A stretch of DNA of 64,000 bases from Simkaniaceae bacterium (GCA_022763045.1 JALEGI010000008.1:1-64000), one strand, 5' to 3'; positions 45,301 to 50,690 are shown, counted from the first letter of the stretch. Program-made: numbers and translations. The notes: a model not told the origin generated them from the sequence alone.

Positions 45301-46201
45301 CAGAAACGCCACTACCGCCGCCGCCGCCCCAGCCGCCAGCACCACCATTTGCACTTGCAGCACCAGATGCACCTCCACCGCCACCACCGTGGCCACCAGC
45401 ACCGCCAGCAGATCCACCTGTTGAGGCGCCACCACCTCCACCTCCATCTGAACCATTTCCTCCGCCAGCAGCGCCACCATTGTTTCCAGCCCAGTTGTCT
45501 CCACCAATTCCACCAGTAGCACCAGAGGGATTATCGCCTATTTCAGCGACACTACCGCCGCCGCCACCACCATTATTGGAAGGATCGTAGGCAACAGCTG
45601 AACCTGCATTAAAAAAGACACCACCACCACCGGCTTGAAAGTTGGCGCCTCCCGCTCCATGCAGTCCACCGCCACCGCCACTACTTGTTGTTGAAAGCAG
45701 GCCAGGCCCCCCTTCGGCCGTACAGTTATTTATGGCGACATTTTCTAAAACAACCGTTGTGTTTTCCCCAACAAATAATCCTCCTCCAGCACCAGCGCCG
45801 CCGCCGCCGCCGCGGTTGCCATTACCACCTAGAGCAGTACATCCACTAATGATAAGGTTTTGGATCGTAATCGTACCAGTAGCAGTCGACGGCTCCCCCG
45901 CAACCATAAAGCCACGAAAGTCCCCAGTCGTCGAAAGTGTAAAGCGCCCACCAGCATCATCGCCATCTATTGTAATCGTTGCGTCTGTCAAGGCAAAAGC
46001 ACTTGTCGTGGAAAGAGGACGAAACTGTTGAGAATAGCTAATATCTGCTGTTAGATTAATCGTTGTTGTCGTTGCGGGAGCATTAGCATTGATAATCTCC
46101 GCTTCGAGCTCAGCTGCATTAGCAACATCCACAGCTGAAAGATTGTTTAGAGGGTAATAAGCAAGGAGTAGGCCAATGATGGCGCAGGTCGATTTTTTCA
46201 T
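33356..46201 (-). CDS. Giant autotransporter (4281 residues) with hierarchical repeats
   Basis: A very large surface protein with the same plan as its downstream paralogue. The signal peptide is at 1-25 (MKKSTCAIIGLLLAYYPL, then SAVDVANA). A Gly-rich region with GGGLFVGEN and GGAIFIEDGG/TFSGN follows, roughly within residues 125-400. Then come about 3500 residues of PF12951-like beta-strand repeats of the form TLTKSGANSLIL...GTLSAGDDDAFGTGQVT, and a C-terminal barrel closing in RLEWSF. Within the passenger, 179-residue and 359-residue units recur almost identically (38656-41883). The passenger should fold as a long beta-helix on the cell surface, with a role in adhesion, size or antigen variation inferred only. 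The ATG at 46201 is chosen because it directly precedes the lysine-rich signal start; a longer reading begins at 46219. A TTGACA-type promoter lies upstream. Confidence 0.93.
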   Translation of the reverse strand: MKKSTCAIIGLLLAYYPLNNLSAVDVANAAELEAEIINANAPATTTTINLTADISYSQQFRPLSTTSAFALTDATITIDGDDAGGRFTLSTTGDFRGFMVAGEPSTATGTITIQNLIISGCTALGGNGNRGGGGGAGAGGGLFVGENTTVVLENVAINNCTAEGGPGLLSTTSSGGGGGLHGAGGANFQAGGGGVFFNAGSAVAYDPSNNGGGGGGSVAEIGDNPSGATGGIGGDNWAGNNGGAAGGGNGSDGGGGGGASTGGSAGGAGGHGGGGGGASGAASANGGAGGWGGGGGSGVSAGNGGAGGRFGGGGGSSNESGTGGAGGFGAGGGGGVTTGGSGGFAGGDGSSGNANAQGGGGSGLGGAIFIEDGGSLTINDDVTFSGNTVTAGAGANSGTASGTDIFLMSGADLTFANASTAMTLSNAITGDGGGNGGTITKSGAATLTFAAGNTFDQALSVTGGTLAVSADSCMGVASVDPTLNGGTLQTTATFSSARDFTMGASGGTFSTDNATELTLNGQITGAALEKDGDGTLYLTDATNTFSTLAISGGTLSTNSSGALGSDLNVLVHQGTLETTADVTLARGFAFSGSGGTFTPDADTTLVLNGQLTGTACTISGSGTVQVTDVTNTFTDLLISGGTLSTASDAALGADTTMLIGGGGTLVTTATMDMDKNISLDTGGGIVSPATGTTLTLSGTISNTALTMAGAGTVILGDETNSFSSLTINNGTLSAATDGALGADTTPTINGAILSLTDTFSTAKQFQIGASNATIDVADTHTVTNSGATAGTGRLTKSDEGTLVVTAGYTHTGGTTVSNGTLQLSGGSGALSTTGTLTIDEGALFEIATGAGSKTVGAVSSGTHGEIDVNNNTLDIQSGTLNGPVNGTGTLTKSTAGTLLLNNDTSSIGAVTINGGTLTAGNGDALGAGTVTINAATLNASGAISLANDIAVGNAASIINTDNGSITLSGILSGTDANTLSKNGDNSLIVTGTSHDFDSTVSVNQGILSVSNDVALGTGDVSLNGGDFTSSGAVSLVNAFSIDADSDINAASNITLESALTGASGNTLTKTGAAILTLSADSSAGLESPITISAGDLRGGDDDAFGSGQITIGDATLSASTGISIPNAVEITDANSIVNTATGAITINGSLLGTAGALNKAGTGTLSLPNANGDFGASVTVDGGTLSVGNDASLGHADITLNAGTTLAASADVTLNEGNFITLGGSSTIGTGANTFTVTGSISGGAGSALTKSGSGTLVLSESNSFEGGLLLTAGTVAIENTSSLGTNQLQMSNGTTLRSDVTGTVANAIAITTSATVDATLATVLTGAISGDTLVINGAGGVGVSNPTNSMNDITVSSSSIGPFNNASLGSGTITLTNGAFAPVLSFTTTNDFALSGAANTFNTQLANTTISGEITGATPVTVSGGNSLSLTGANSSLTSSFNVTAGTLSAGDDDAFGSGQVTIGNAILTSSATVTLPNDIAINNASSRITAGANPITLSGILSGTDSNTLEKLGAETLSLTGTSHDFDSNVTVTAGTLSVGNDVALGTAAVSLNGGTFTSSAAVDLANAFTVSSSSTISTASNITLESALTGGSGATLTKSGANSLILSADSSGTLDSPISVTAGTLSAGDDDAFGTGQVTIGNAILTSSATVTLPNDIAINNASSRITAGANPITLSGILSGTDTNTLEKLGGETLSLTGTSHDFDSNVTVTAGTLSVGNDVALGTAAVSLNGGTFTSSAAVDLANAFTISSSSAISTASDITLESALTGGSGVTLTKSGANSLILSADSSGTLDSPISVTAGTLSAGDDDAFGTGQVTLGNATLTLTQTVTLPNALVVNNASSAIDTAGFNMTLSGEMSGTDSFALNKTGSGILAITGSNHEFDSPFTLSTGALSISNDVALGTAPVSLANGTQFTSSADVSLANAFTVSGSTSIVATNNITLESAVTGNNLSSITKSNNGFLAFSADNSATMDSQLTASGGILRAGADNAFGTGQVIVSGATIDSSATVTLPNRFVVGLGSMTVDTDGSDITLSGELSGNSAFNLTKTGADTLFLTGDSHDFESTVIISAGAVSVGNDAAMGTSAVTLNSGELTSSADVSLVNAISLNASSTINAANEMTLESALTGGSGVTLTKSGANSLILTADSSGSLDSPISLTAGTLSAGDNDAFGTGQVTLGNATLTSTQTVTLPNALVINNASSAIDTAGFNMTLSGEMSGTDSFALNKTGSGILAITGSNHEFDSPFTLSTGALSISNDVALGTAPVSLANGTQFTSTSDVSLANAFTVSGTATVVATNNITLESAVTGNSSSAISKSNSGVLELAVDNSATFDGAIITSGGILRAGADDAFGTGQVTISSTTLDSSATVTLPNRFVVGLGSMTVDTDGFDMTLSGELSGGSSLNLTKTGADTLFLTGDSHDFESTVIISDGAISVSSGGAMGSSAVTLNSGELTSSADVSLVNAISLNASSTINAANEMTLESALTGGGGVTLTKSGANSLILTADSSGSLDSPISLTAGTLTAGDDDALGTGQVTIGNAILDANTTVNLPNAVVINDSNSRISAASNPITLSGTLTGSSGNTLTKSGADSLIITADNSGTLDSAISVTAGTLSAGDNDAFGTGQVTIGNATVTSTGVATLPNAFVVGNASSVINTGSGSITLSGELTGLDSNALQKAGTNTLSVTSMNHDLASDITVTGGVLSAGNDIAFGTGALTLNGGDLTASTAVALANAVTLSADADINAANNITLEAALTGGGGVTLTKTGSGALILSADSGGTLSSPISVNAGTLTAGDDDAFGVGQVTLNSATINSSGVVNLANALNVNNAASTVSTSGGNMTLSGQVTGTGTLNKAGTGTLVLGDATNSFTAVDIDAGTLSVVDNDRLGAATVNINDGTLLATGNITSSRTFTLGELTSVIDTGAFDVSIDTNITGAGRLNKDGSGTLTLTGSNSMNSVTLNGGVLRVDADAALGNGVLTINAATLTPSTSITVSNPISVENAAATFDTTNGNSTISGSVTGAGTLNKAGANTLTLTNNSNVYTALEIDEGTVSVADDDILGATTITINDGTLLATGDFSSSRNFVLTNSGSTLDTGANNIEIGVITGNGALNKAGSGQLTLTNNNTFSGGLNLNAGTLAISSDANMGAAGVNPVLNGGTLLINSTFSSDRDFALDVSSTIDFESGIRELTVNGVISGTGLLTKAGDGELLLGDANTYTGGTTISAGTLTLNSGGSLSTTGTVTADGTLQIASSAGAKTIGTIAGSGSINVNNNTMTINSGSFSGVISGSGGSLTKAGAGSLTLSGNNTFDTGLTVSGGTLVVSSDNNLGAADVDPVIDQGTLNTTADITTSRAFSVGSTNGEFNTDDTTTLTVNGVISGAGSLTKSGDGEMVVSQANTYSGGTTVEEGTLTMSGSGTISTSGTTTVDAGAVLAIASGAGARSIDVASGSGNLELNDNVLSVNSGSIGGVVSGTGGLTKASAGTLTLSNTNTFSGSLTINAGTLSVGADANLGDSGIDPTINGGTLAASSNLTTARGFTIGASNGAFSSNNAIAISGVITGSGAVTKSGSGTLTLSGVNDYTGGTTLSAGGITLSGSGALSTSGTTTLGSGTTFTIASGAGAKSLGTVNGAGNIALNNNTLTVNNGTLTGVISGSGGLTKANSGTLIVSGNDTYTGDTTVTGGTFQASKDQSFGGSGSVITNGGEIDFTETFSTSRTFSVLASGGTYDIAANKELTFAGGMSGSGTLTKTGSGNMTVTGNGSGFTGTTNFNSGTLTVSGSMGGPVVMASGTTLKGTGSVGGCTNSGNLEPGASIGTLTINGDFTQTSAGTLNVEISPSAADKLVVTGTANLGGTVFVIPETGVYAQGTEYTIITAGSINGTFAALSDAHELEFALAYSGNSVILSIPTAFSLLPVSPQSLSGTAKAIADYLFCNPPKTTRSADLVWVEDLLATLSTTEYPIALTRLAPLQYGALPLSTARLSSQVWSNFTPWDTGCNPEDRHFYITPFYQNDHQRARDLQFGFTSFNYGLVLGGEKVFTNDAMVGLGGGYVRTRLNWQNDAGFSDANTFYVGVYTGYTTDAVGLLVGPMVLNSKYEVHRKIIFDGLNRTAKSDVTSWGAGVHLDGYYQWTNSYGISLTPRATVDFISMQMDHFHESGAQSINVDMNTKMYSYCRPTAQATFSRALKAKGLVITPRVTAGYTGTFILSKKKMTARFYEQLGTCQNEFSVNTFDHSINQFLGKVGFTVAKCKRFNADFNYEIATGGKNITQTGRARLEWSF
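38656..40809 (-). repeat. Two tandem 1077-bp (359-residue) units in the giant autotransporter
   Basis: Equivalent leucine codons of the DSPIS motif fall at 40814, 39737 and 38660, spaced exactly 1077 bases. The two units (39733-40809 and 38656-39732) have the same length and long stretches of identical protein, for example NALVxNNASSAIDTAGFNMT and GSGILAITGSNHEFDSPFTL. Each unit consists of two roughly 179-180-residue halves, so this is a higher-order repeat created by duplication of a doublet. Confidence 0.85.
40810..41883 (-). repeat. Two tandem 537-bp (179-residue) units in the giant autotransporter
   Basis: Matching codons at 41888, 41351 and 40814 are exactly 537 bases apart. Long segments are identical or nearly so at DNA level, such as 40970-41100 against 41507-41637. 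The protein unit contains PNDIAINNASSRITAGANPI and GTSHDFDSNVTVTAGTLSVG in both copies. The near identity suggests recent duplication or gene conversion. Confidence 0.85.
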
Positions 46202-46259
46202 AGACCCAAAAATAATCAAAAAAAGAATTTATTTCCAATGGAACATCGAAAGTTCATAC

Positions 46260-46288
46260 AAAATAATTCAACAAAAGAAGTGTGTCAA
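46260..46288 (-). promoter_or_regulatory. Candidate promoter of the giant autotransporter
   Basis: On the minus strand a consensus TTGACA (46288-46283) is followed, after exactly 17 bases, by TATTTT (46265-46260). The expected leader is about 50 bases. It lies in the 143-base divergent region shared with the SDR gene at 46345. Confidence 0.5.
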
Positions 46289-46344
46289 TATTCCAAAAAA
46301 CCCCTATCATAAGAAGATCAGAATTCAAAACAACGAGAAGCAAA

Positions 46345-47121
46345 ATGAACGCCTACACAGTAGAGGACAAAGTTGTCATCGTGACTGGTGCCACAAAGGG
46401 CATGGGTTTAGCAAGTAGCAAACAGCTTTTAAGCATGGGGGCGAAAGTTGTCATGGTCTATTGCAGCGACACAGAAAACGCAGAGCGCGTCAAAGAAGAG
46501 CTCAAAGAGTCCCATGCACACCTACATCTACTGAAAGCAGACATCACGCAACCCCAAGACAGAAAGCGCATAGTCAAAGAAACGCTAGAGAAGTTTAGTA
46601 CAATAGACGTGCTTGTGAATAATGCAGGCGTTTCATCCAAAGCGGGATTTTTGAAAGAGAGTGAAGAGGAGTATGACCGCGTGCTCGATGTGAATTTGAA
46701 AGCGCCTATCTTTTTAGCAAAGATAGTCGCAGAGCAGATGATCAAACAACAAAAGGGGGGCTCCATCATCAATTTTTCATCGATATGTGGACATCGTGGA
46801 TCGCTAGGGATCAGTTATGACGCTGCAAAAGCAGGGATTATCAGAGCAACGCAGAGCATGGCAAACAAGCTTGGAAAACATGGCATTCGTGTTAATAGCA
46901 TCAGCCCGGGGATTCACAAGACGGAGATGAATCGCTACCATTGGGAAAACGAGACAGACATTTTTCAGAACATGGTCTCAGTGACAGCTCTAAAGCGCGC
47001 AGCGCAGGCAGACGAAATGGCAGGAACAGTCGTCTATCTCGCCTCTGACCAATCGAGCTACACAACGGGCACAGACATTCTTGTTGATGGAGGCTATATG
47101 TGTCATTTTCCAGGTCGCTAA
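46345..47121 (+). CDS. SDR-family oxidoreductase (FabG-like)
   Basis: A 258-residue classical short-chain dehydrogenase. The cofactor loop is TGATKGMG, then DVLVNNAGVS, the catalytic Ser in INFSSICG, and YDAAK as the Tyr-x-x-x-Lys pair; SPGIHKTEM and the C-terminal TGTDILVDGGYM are typical of FabG/glucose-dehydrogenase-like enzymes. It reduces or oxidises a keto/hydroxy group with NAD(P)H; the substrate is unknown. The ATG at 46345 is chosen because MNAYTVEDKVVIVTGA is the normal start of such proteins; a longer frame from 46282 is not. It is transcribed divergently from the giant autotransporter. Confidence 0.92.
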   Translation: MNAYTVEDKVVIVTGATKGMGLASSKQLLSMGAKVVMVYCSDTENAERVKEELKESHAHLHLLKADITQPQDRKRIVKETLEKFSTIDVLVNNAGVSSKAGFLKESEEEYDRVLDVNLKAPIFLAKIVAEQMIKQQKGGSIINFSSICGHRGSLGISYDAAKAGIIRATQSMANKLGKHGIRVNSISPGIHKTEMNRYHWENETDIFQNMVSVTALKRAAQADEMAGTVVYLASDQSSYTTGTDILVDGGYMCHFPGR

Positions 47122-47169
47122 CCGCAGACAGTACACCCTTCAACACCCCAAACCCATTGAAATAAATAC

Positions 47170-48039
47170 CTATCTTTTTGCCACAGAGAAATGCTCTGAA
47201 TAAAACTGACTTATTTGGTCAAAGGCTTGCTTCATTGTTTGCTGAATTCCACATTCCTCTGTAAGAGCCTCAAAAAGATTTATCCATTCCGCAGGAGGTT
47301 CTATCAAAGCTTTAGGAGGCAAGTGAGTCTTACGTGTTTTAAATACTACATCGACAGCCTTAACAAAAGCTTCTTTATTTATATGTTTATGCTCTATAAA
47401 AAGAAGCATATCGATTAAATCCTTTACTCTTGAGTTAAATTTGTCTTCACGAGGTAGAGAATAAGCATGAAGCTTTTCTGCAAACTGCTGCTCGATGGAA
47501 ATCATCCGCATTCTCGGATTTTTAATACCACAGTAAGCCAACCAGTTAACACCATCTACCTCCTCTAGTTGATCAACAATAACATCCGCTCCGACATCTA
47601 ACTGGAATCGAACAAATAGACGTCTATCAACAAATGAAGAGACAGAATAACGTGCACCTCCATAAGGGGCATTCTCTAAATCTTGACGAGATTCACCAAC
47701 CTCAAAAGTAAAATAATCGTGTAAATCCTGTTTTGCCAACTCTCGAAGCTCCTGAATAATCACTGTTTCCATGAGTGAATGAGGTGAATCAACTCTATGA
47801 AGACAGGTTAAATCTATATCTTTTGTAGCCCTTGCAGTTGAGAACCGCAGTTCCATAGCATACCCACCTTTCAAGACAAAACTATCAGCATCTTGGTAGA
47901 AAATTCGTGCTAGCAACCTCTCAAAAGCCACTTTTCTTCTAACCCTCTGCAAATCCTGATTCGTTTTTTCAGAAATATTTTTTAGACGTGCTTCTAAGCT
48001 TTTACGAAAGTCTGTTGCTGTTTTGAATGCTGTTGTCAT
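47170..48039 (-). CDS. AbiEii/AbiGii-type nucleotidyltransferase toxin
   Basis: A 289-residue nucleotidyltransferase-fold protein of the AbiEii family, the toxin of type IV AbiE systems. The motifs are present: FVLKGGYAMELR (G58-G59-Y60), then ATKDIDL with D74 and D76 as metal ligands, a later SIEQQFAEKLHAY, and RVKDLIDMLLF. AbiE toxins arrest growth by modifying tRNA or a similar target. The ATG overlaps the antitoxin gene by four bases (ATGA), the standard order with antitoxin first. Confidence 0.9.
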   Translation of the reverse strand: MTTAFKTATDFRKSLEARLKNISEKTNQDLQRVRRKVAFERLLARIFYQDADSFVLKGGYAMELRFSTARATKDIDLTCLHRVDSPHSLMETVIIQELRELAKQDLHDYFTFEVGESRQDLENAPYGGARYSVSSFVDRRLFVRFQLDVGADVIVDQLEEVDGVNWLAYCGIKNPRMRMISIEQQFAEKLHAYSLPREDKFNSRVKDLIDMLLFIEHKHINKEAFVKAVDVVFKTRKTHLPPKALIEPPAEWINLFEALTEECGIQQTMKQAFDQISQFYSEHFSVAKR

Positions 48040-48626
48040 CTAAGTACTCTTCTAATTTTTTCATAAATCTCAGGCCTGGTTTCCTTGAAAGCCTCAAGCT
48101 CTTTTTCCAAGAAAAGTCCACGATTTAAGCCTTGCTGGAGCGCTTGTAGAATAAAATTATCAGCAATTTTTCCATCTGTAATGCAATCAATGATAGTTCT
48201 TAAGGGGGTGGTTACCTTATAACCTTGTCTTTCTTCAATATCTGCATCTTTTAGATTAGCTCTATGCAAACGAAGTAGCTTAGGAGGATCCTTGCGCCTT
48301 CTAAAATTTAGTGGAACGGTCATATTCATCTTTGAGGGCATCACATCAGAAAGTTCATGAATATCTAAAGCTGTTTCATGAGACCAAACTCCTTGAGGGC
48401 TATCCTTGATATTGCGGCTCCACAAAGACCACAACACAAGTTCTGGCCTTTCTGGTGTAGGGTATCTCCCTAATCGATAGATCCCTCTTGCCTCCTGGAC
48501 CCATTCTCCTGAATGTAGTTTGAAATGGAAATTAGAGCGTCTAAAACCGCAAACCTCTGCCTGCTTTGCCGTGAAATAACCTTGCTGACGATCTGCAATC
48601 TCAAAGAGTTGATTTTGGCTTCCCAT
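48036..48626 (-). CDS. AbiEi-type antitoxin
   Basis: A 196-residue AbiEi-like antitoxin. The N-terminal winged helix (DRQQGYFTAKQAEVCGF, then FHFKLHSGEWVQEARGIYRL) is the AbiEi antitoxin domain that binds the operon promoter, and the C-terminal part is helical with TPLRTIIDCI as in the family. It should repress its own operon and counteract the toxin without direct binding. The upstream region is very AT-rich (48633-48680). Confidence 0.88.
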   Translation of the reverse strand: MGSQNQLFEIADRQQGYFTAKQAEVCGFRRSNFHFKLHSGEWVQEARGIYRLGRYPTPERPELVLWSLWSRNIKDSPQGVWSHETALDIHELSDVMPSKMNMTVPLNFRRRKDPPKLLRLHRANLKDADIEERQGYKVTTPLRTIIDCITDGKIADNFILQALQQGLNRGLFLEKELEAFKETRPEIYEKIRRVLR

Positions 48627-48982
48627 ACACAGATATTATGTTTTTTATAATATTTGTACAAGAGTTGAAAGTTGTAAAAAATAAGAAAATTTTTTAGCAA
48701 CTGTATATCAGTAGCTTAGTGAATTTTAAGTTGCTATTTTTCCTAAGTGGACTCTACAAGGAGAGTTGGTCAAAGAGATCTGCACACGATCTTGAAAAAT
48801 GATGGGAAAACCTATTCTACAGATGGAGTTTACAACAAAAAAAGAGTTGTTAGGGAGAGGTGAACAGCATCTACTTATCTTAACTATCTCTTCCCCCAGA
48901 GAGAAATTACTTCACATGTCAATCAAACCATTTAGAAGACTGGTTGATCTCATATTTTCTATTCGCAACCTATCAAGTAGTG
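48627..48982. other. Non-coding gap of 356 bases without a recognised gene
   Basis: The first 90 bases are AT-rich and should hold the AbiEi promoter. A plus-strand frame of 64 codons (48799-48993) overlaps the end of the next gene, has no convincing ribosome binding site and resembles nothing I know. It may be the remnant of a lost gene. I see no RNA gene or strong hairpin here. Confidence 0.5.
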
Positions 48983-49684
48983 CTATTCAGTAATGATCAC
49001 AAGACCTTGTCTCTCATACTGCGCCTTGAGCTTTTCAAGTTCACTTCCAATACGAGCAGCTACAGCCTGCATTTCTCCTTTGGCCCATTTCACTTTGCGA
49101 TCATTCCCCTTGATCTCAGGAGTTTTAGCTCGCATATCAAAAAGTTGACCAGGCACAGGACCATCTAGCTTAACTTCACCAATATATGCGCATTCGGGAT
49201 TTCCACGCCCTATCACATGTCCGTGAAGCATACTTGGCTCATGCGAACTTCCAATGTAAGTGATTCCTGTCTCCATATTGAAAGAGTGTGAGTTGTTCCC
49301 AGCTACTGCTGTCTGCGCAATAGGAACAATTTGCGAATAGACATCCGCGACCAGCTGAATGAATAGTCCGAGCCCAATGCGCTCTTCAGGGGTGTAGTCT
49401 CGATTAAAAACAGAACCTGGATGGCAAGAGTCTGTCAGAGTGACAATGGAACGATACCCTCGCTTATCCGTTGGATTGAGATAAAAGGTGTATTCCGAAT
49501 TCTCATATTTCGCTTTAGCGATCAAACCTGGATGTTCTTCCCAAGTTTTTACCTCCATAGCCCAGTGATCTGAGGAGTACTCCCCATCATAATACGCTTT
49601 TTTCATCTCAGCGCTCAAGGCCCCATATCCACTAGCAACTACAGACAGCATAACAACAACTGTTTTACAAAAATTCATTAACAC
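48983..49684 (-). CDS. Exported hypothetical protein with HIT-like HGHVIGRG segment
   Basis: A 233-residue protein with a signal peptide (NFCKTVVVMLSVVASGYGA) and no firm family. In the second half the segment EPSMLHGHVIGRG resembles the histidine triad of HIT nucleotide hydrolases (H-x-H-x-I-x-R), though the third His is missing. A charged helix follows. GTG at 49684 has GGGAG five bases upstream; the ATG two codons later (49678) is the alternative. It is monocistronic, and the 263-base upstream gap separates it from the GNAT gene. Confidence 0.6.
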   Translation of the reverse strand: MLMNFCKTVVVMLSVVASGYGALSAEMKKAYYDGEYSSDHWAMEVKTWEEHPGLIAKAKYENSEYTFYLNPTDKRGYRSIVTLTDSCHPGSVFNRDYTPEERIGLGLFIQLVADVYSQIVPIAQTAVAGNNSHSFNMETGITYIGSSHEPSMLHGHVIGRGNPECAYIGEVKLDGPVPGQLFDMRAKTPEIKGNDRKVKWAKGEMQAVAARIGSELEKLKAQYERQGLVIITE

Positions 49685-49947
49685 TTTGACTCCCCAATCT
49701 TTTTAAATTAAATATTTTAAGAAAAAACCCATTTTAATAATAGGAATATCTCCTCTTTTTAATTACAAAACATTCTTGATACGCTTCACTAGTTTACTCT
49801 TTTCATGGATGCCTTCCTTGGGATAAAACCCAAGTTACGAGCAGTAAGCTCCGGGCAGTGGGCGCCCAGAATCAAACATAGCTAACCCTTACGAGGATGG
49901 CAAAAGCCCTGACACAAATTAAGTTGCAACAAGACCGCGCGCCGTGA

Positions 49948-50397
49948 CTAAGTGAGTTTTTTGCCAAAATATTTTTTCTGACTGCTCAATTCGGTATATC
50001 CCAAGGATTTGTAAAACCTATGAGACCCAAGAGTTTCTCTATGAACCCCACTTGTTAGCTCTACGTGAGAACAATTCTTCTCCCTCGCATAATCTTCAGC
50101 AACTTGCATGAGACTTTTACCAATACCCATTCGTCTTTTTGTTCTATCAACAACCATAGCAATAATACGTAGAAAAGCCCCTTCCCTGTGAAAATAGTGT
50201 GTGATAGCAACAGCAATGCAACCAACAACTTGTCCATTGCATTCAGCAACCCATACCTTCTGATTTTTCAGTAAAAGATATTTGAAAATATTTTTCCCCA
50301 TGCGATCAACTTCAATCGGATAGCCCAATTGCGTCATGAGCGATGCAAGAGATTCGACATCACCAGCATTTGGCTCTCTAAAAGAAATTTCATTCAT
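49948..50397 (-). CDS. GNAT-family N-acetyltransferase
   Basis: A 149-residue acetyltransferase. The acetyl-CoA-binding motif A is VDRTKRRMGIGKSLM (R-x-x-G-x-G pattern), followed by the helix and the HRFYKSLGYTE end typical of the fold. The opening ISFREPNAGDVESLASLMTQ is the usual GNAT start. It transfers acetyl from acetyl-CoA to an amine; the substrate is unknown. It lies downstream of tRNA-Leu on the same strand, separated by the long palindrome at 50470-50606. Confidence 0.9.
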   Translation of the reverse strand: MNEISFREPNAGDVESLASLMTQLGYPIEVDRMGKNIFKYLLLKNQKVWVAECNGQVVGCIAVAITHYFHREGAFLRIIAMVVDRTKRRMGIGKSLMQVAEDYAREKNCSHVELTSGVHRETLGSHRFYKSLGYTELSSQKKYFGKKLT

Positions 50398-50469
50398 ACT
50401 AAATTCCGGAGTTGTTTTCTTTAGATGTCAGACTGCCATCACAAGGCCATTGCTCGGCGCTTCGAGCGG

Positions 50470-50606
50470 CGATCGGTTGCGAAGAGACTCTGTTTAGTTT
50501 GCGCCAAATGGCAATTTTAGGAAAGAGCGCAGGTCTTTAGACCTGCGTGATTGACGCTGAATTGCCAGGTGGCGTGAAATAAACAGAGTATCTAGCAACA
50601 AGATCG
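50470..50606. repeat. Long interrupted palindrome beside tRNA-Leu
   Basis: A nested inverted repeat centred at 50538. Pairing segments from outside in: CGATC 50470-50474 with 50602-50606, GTTGC 50476-50480 with 50595-50599, ACTCTGTTTA 50487-50496 with 50580-50589, TGGCAATT 50509-50516 with 50560-50567, and CGCAGGTC 50528-50535 with 50540-50547 around a four-base loop. It could fold into a cruciform or a long RNA hairpin just downstream of the tRNA, or be a miniature mobile element. The left part also resembles the GATCGGTTGC section of the dispersed repeat. Confidence 0.7.
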
Positions 50607-50607
50607 T

Positions 50608-50690
50608 TGCTCGGAGCGGGACTTGAACCCGCACAGGATTGCTCCCGAGGGATTTTAAGTCCCTTGTGTCTACCATTCCACCATCCGAGC
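50608..50690 (-). tRNA. tRNA-Leu (anticodon UAA)
   Basis: A complete class II tRNA of 83 bases, including the discriminator A. The acceptor stem is GCTCGGA paired with TCCGAGC, the anticodon stem AGGGA/TCCCT encloses CTTAAAA with anticodon TAA, there is a long variable arm (CGGGAGCAATCCTG), and the T-arm is CGGGTTCAAGTCCCG. CCA is not encoded. It reads UUA codons. It sits between the conserved hypothetical gene and the palindrome. Confidence 0.97.

Noticed and set aside
48799-48993. 64-codon plus-strand frame between the AbiE genes and the exported unknown
   Set aside because: It has no convincing ribosome binding site or recognisable similarity, and its end overlaps a better-supported gene; listed only as part of the gap.
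50440-50690. tRNA-Leu end duplication as a phage or island attachment site
   Set aside because: The similarity is inverted and imperfect rather than a direct repeat, and no integrase gene is in the window, so att status is not supported.
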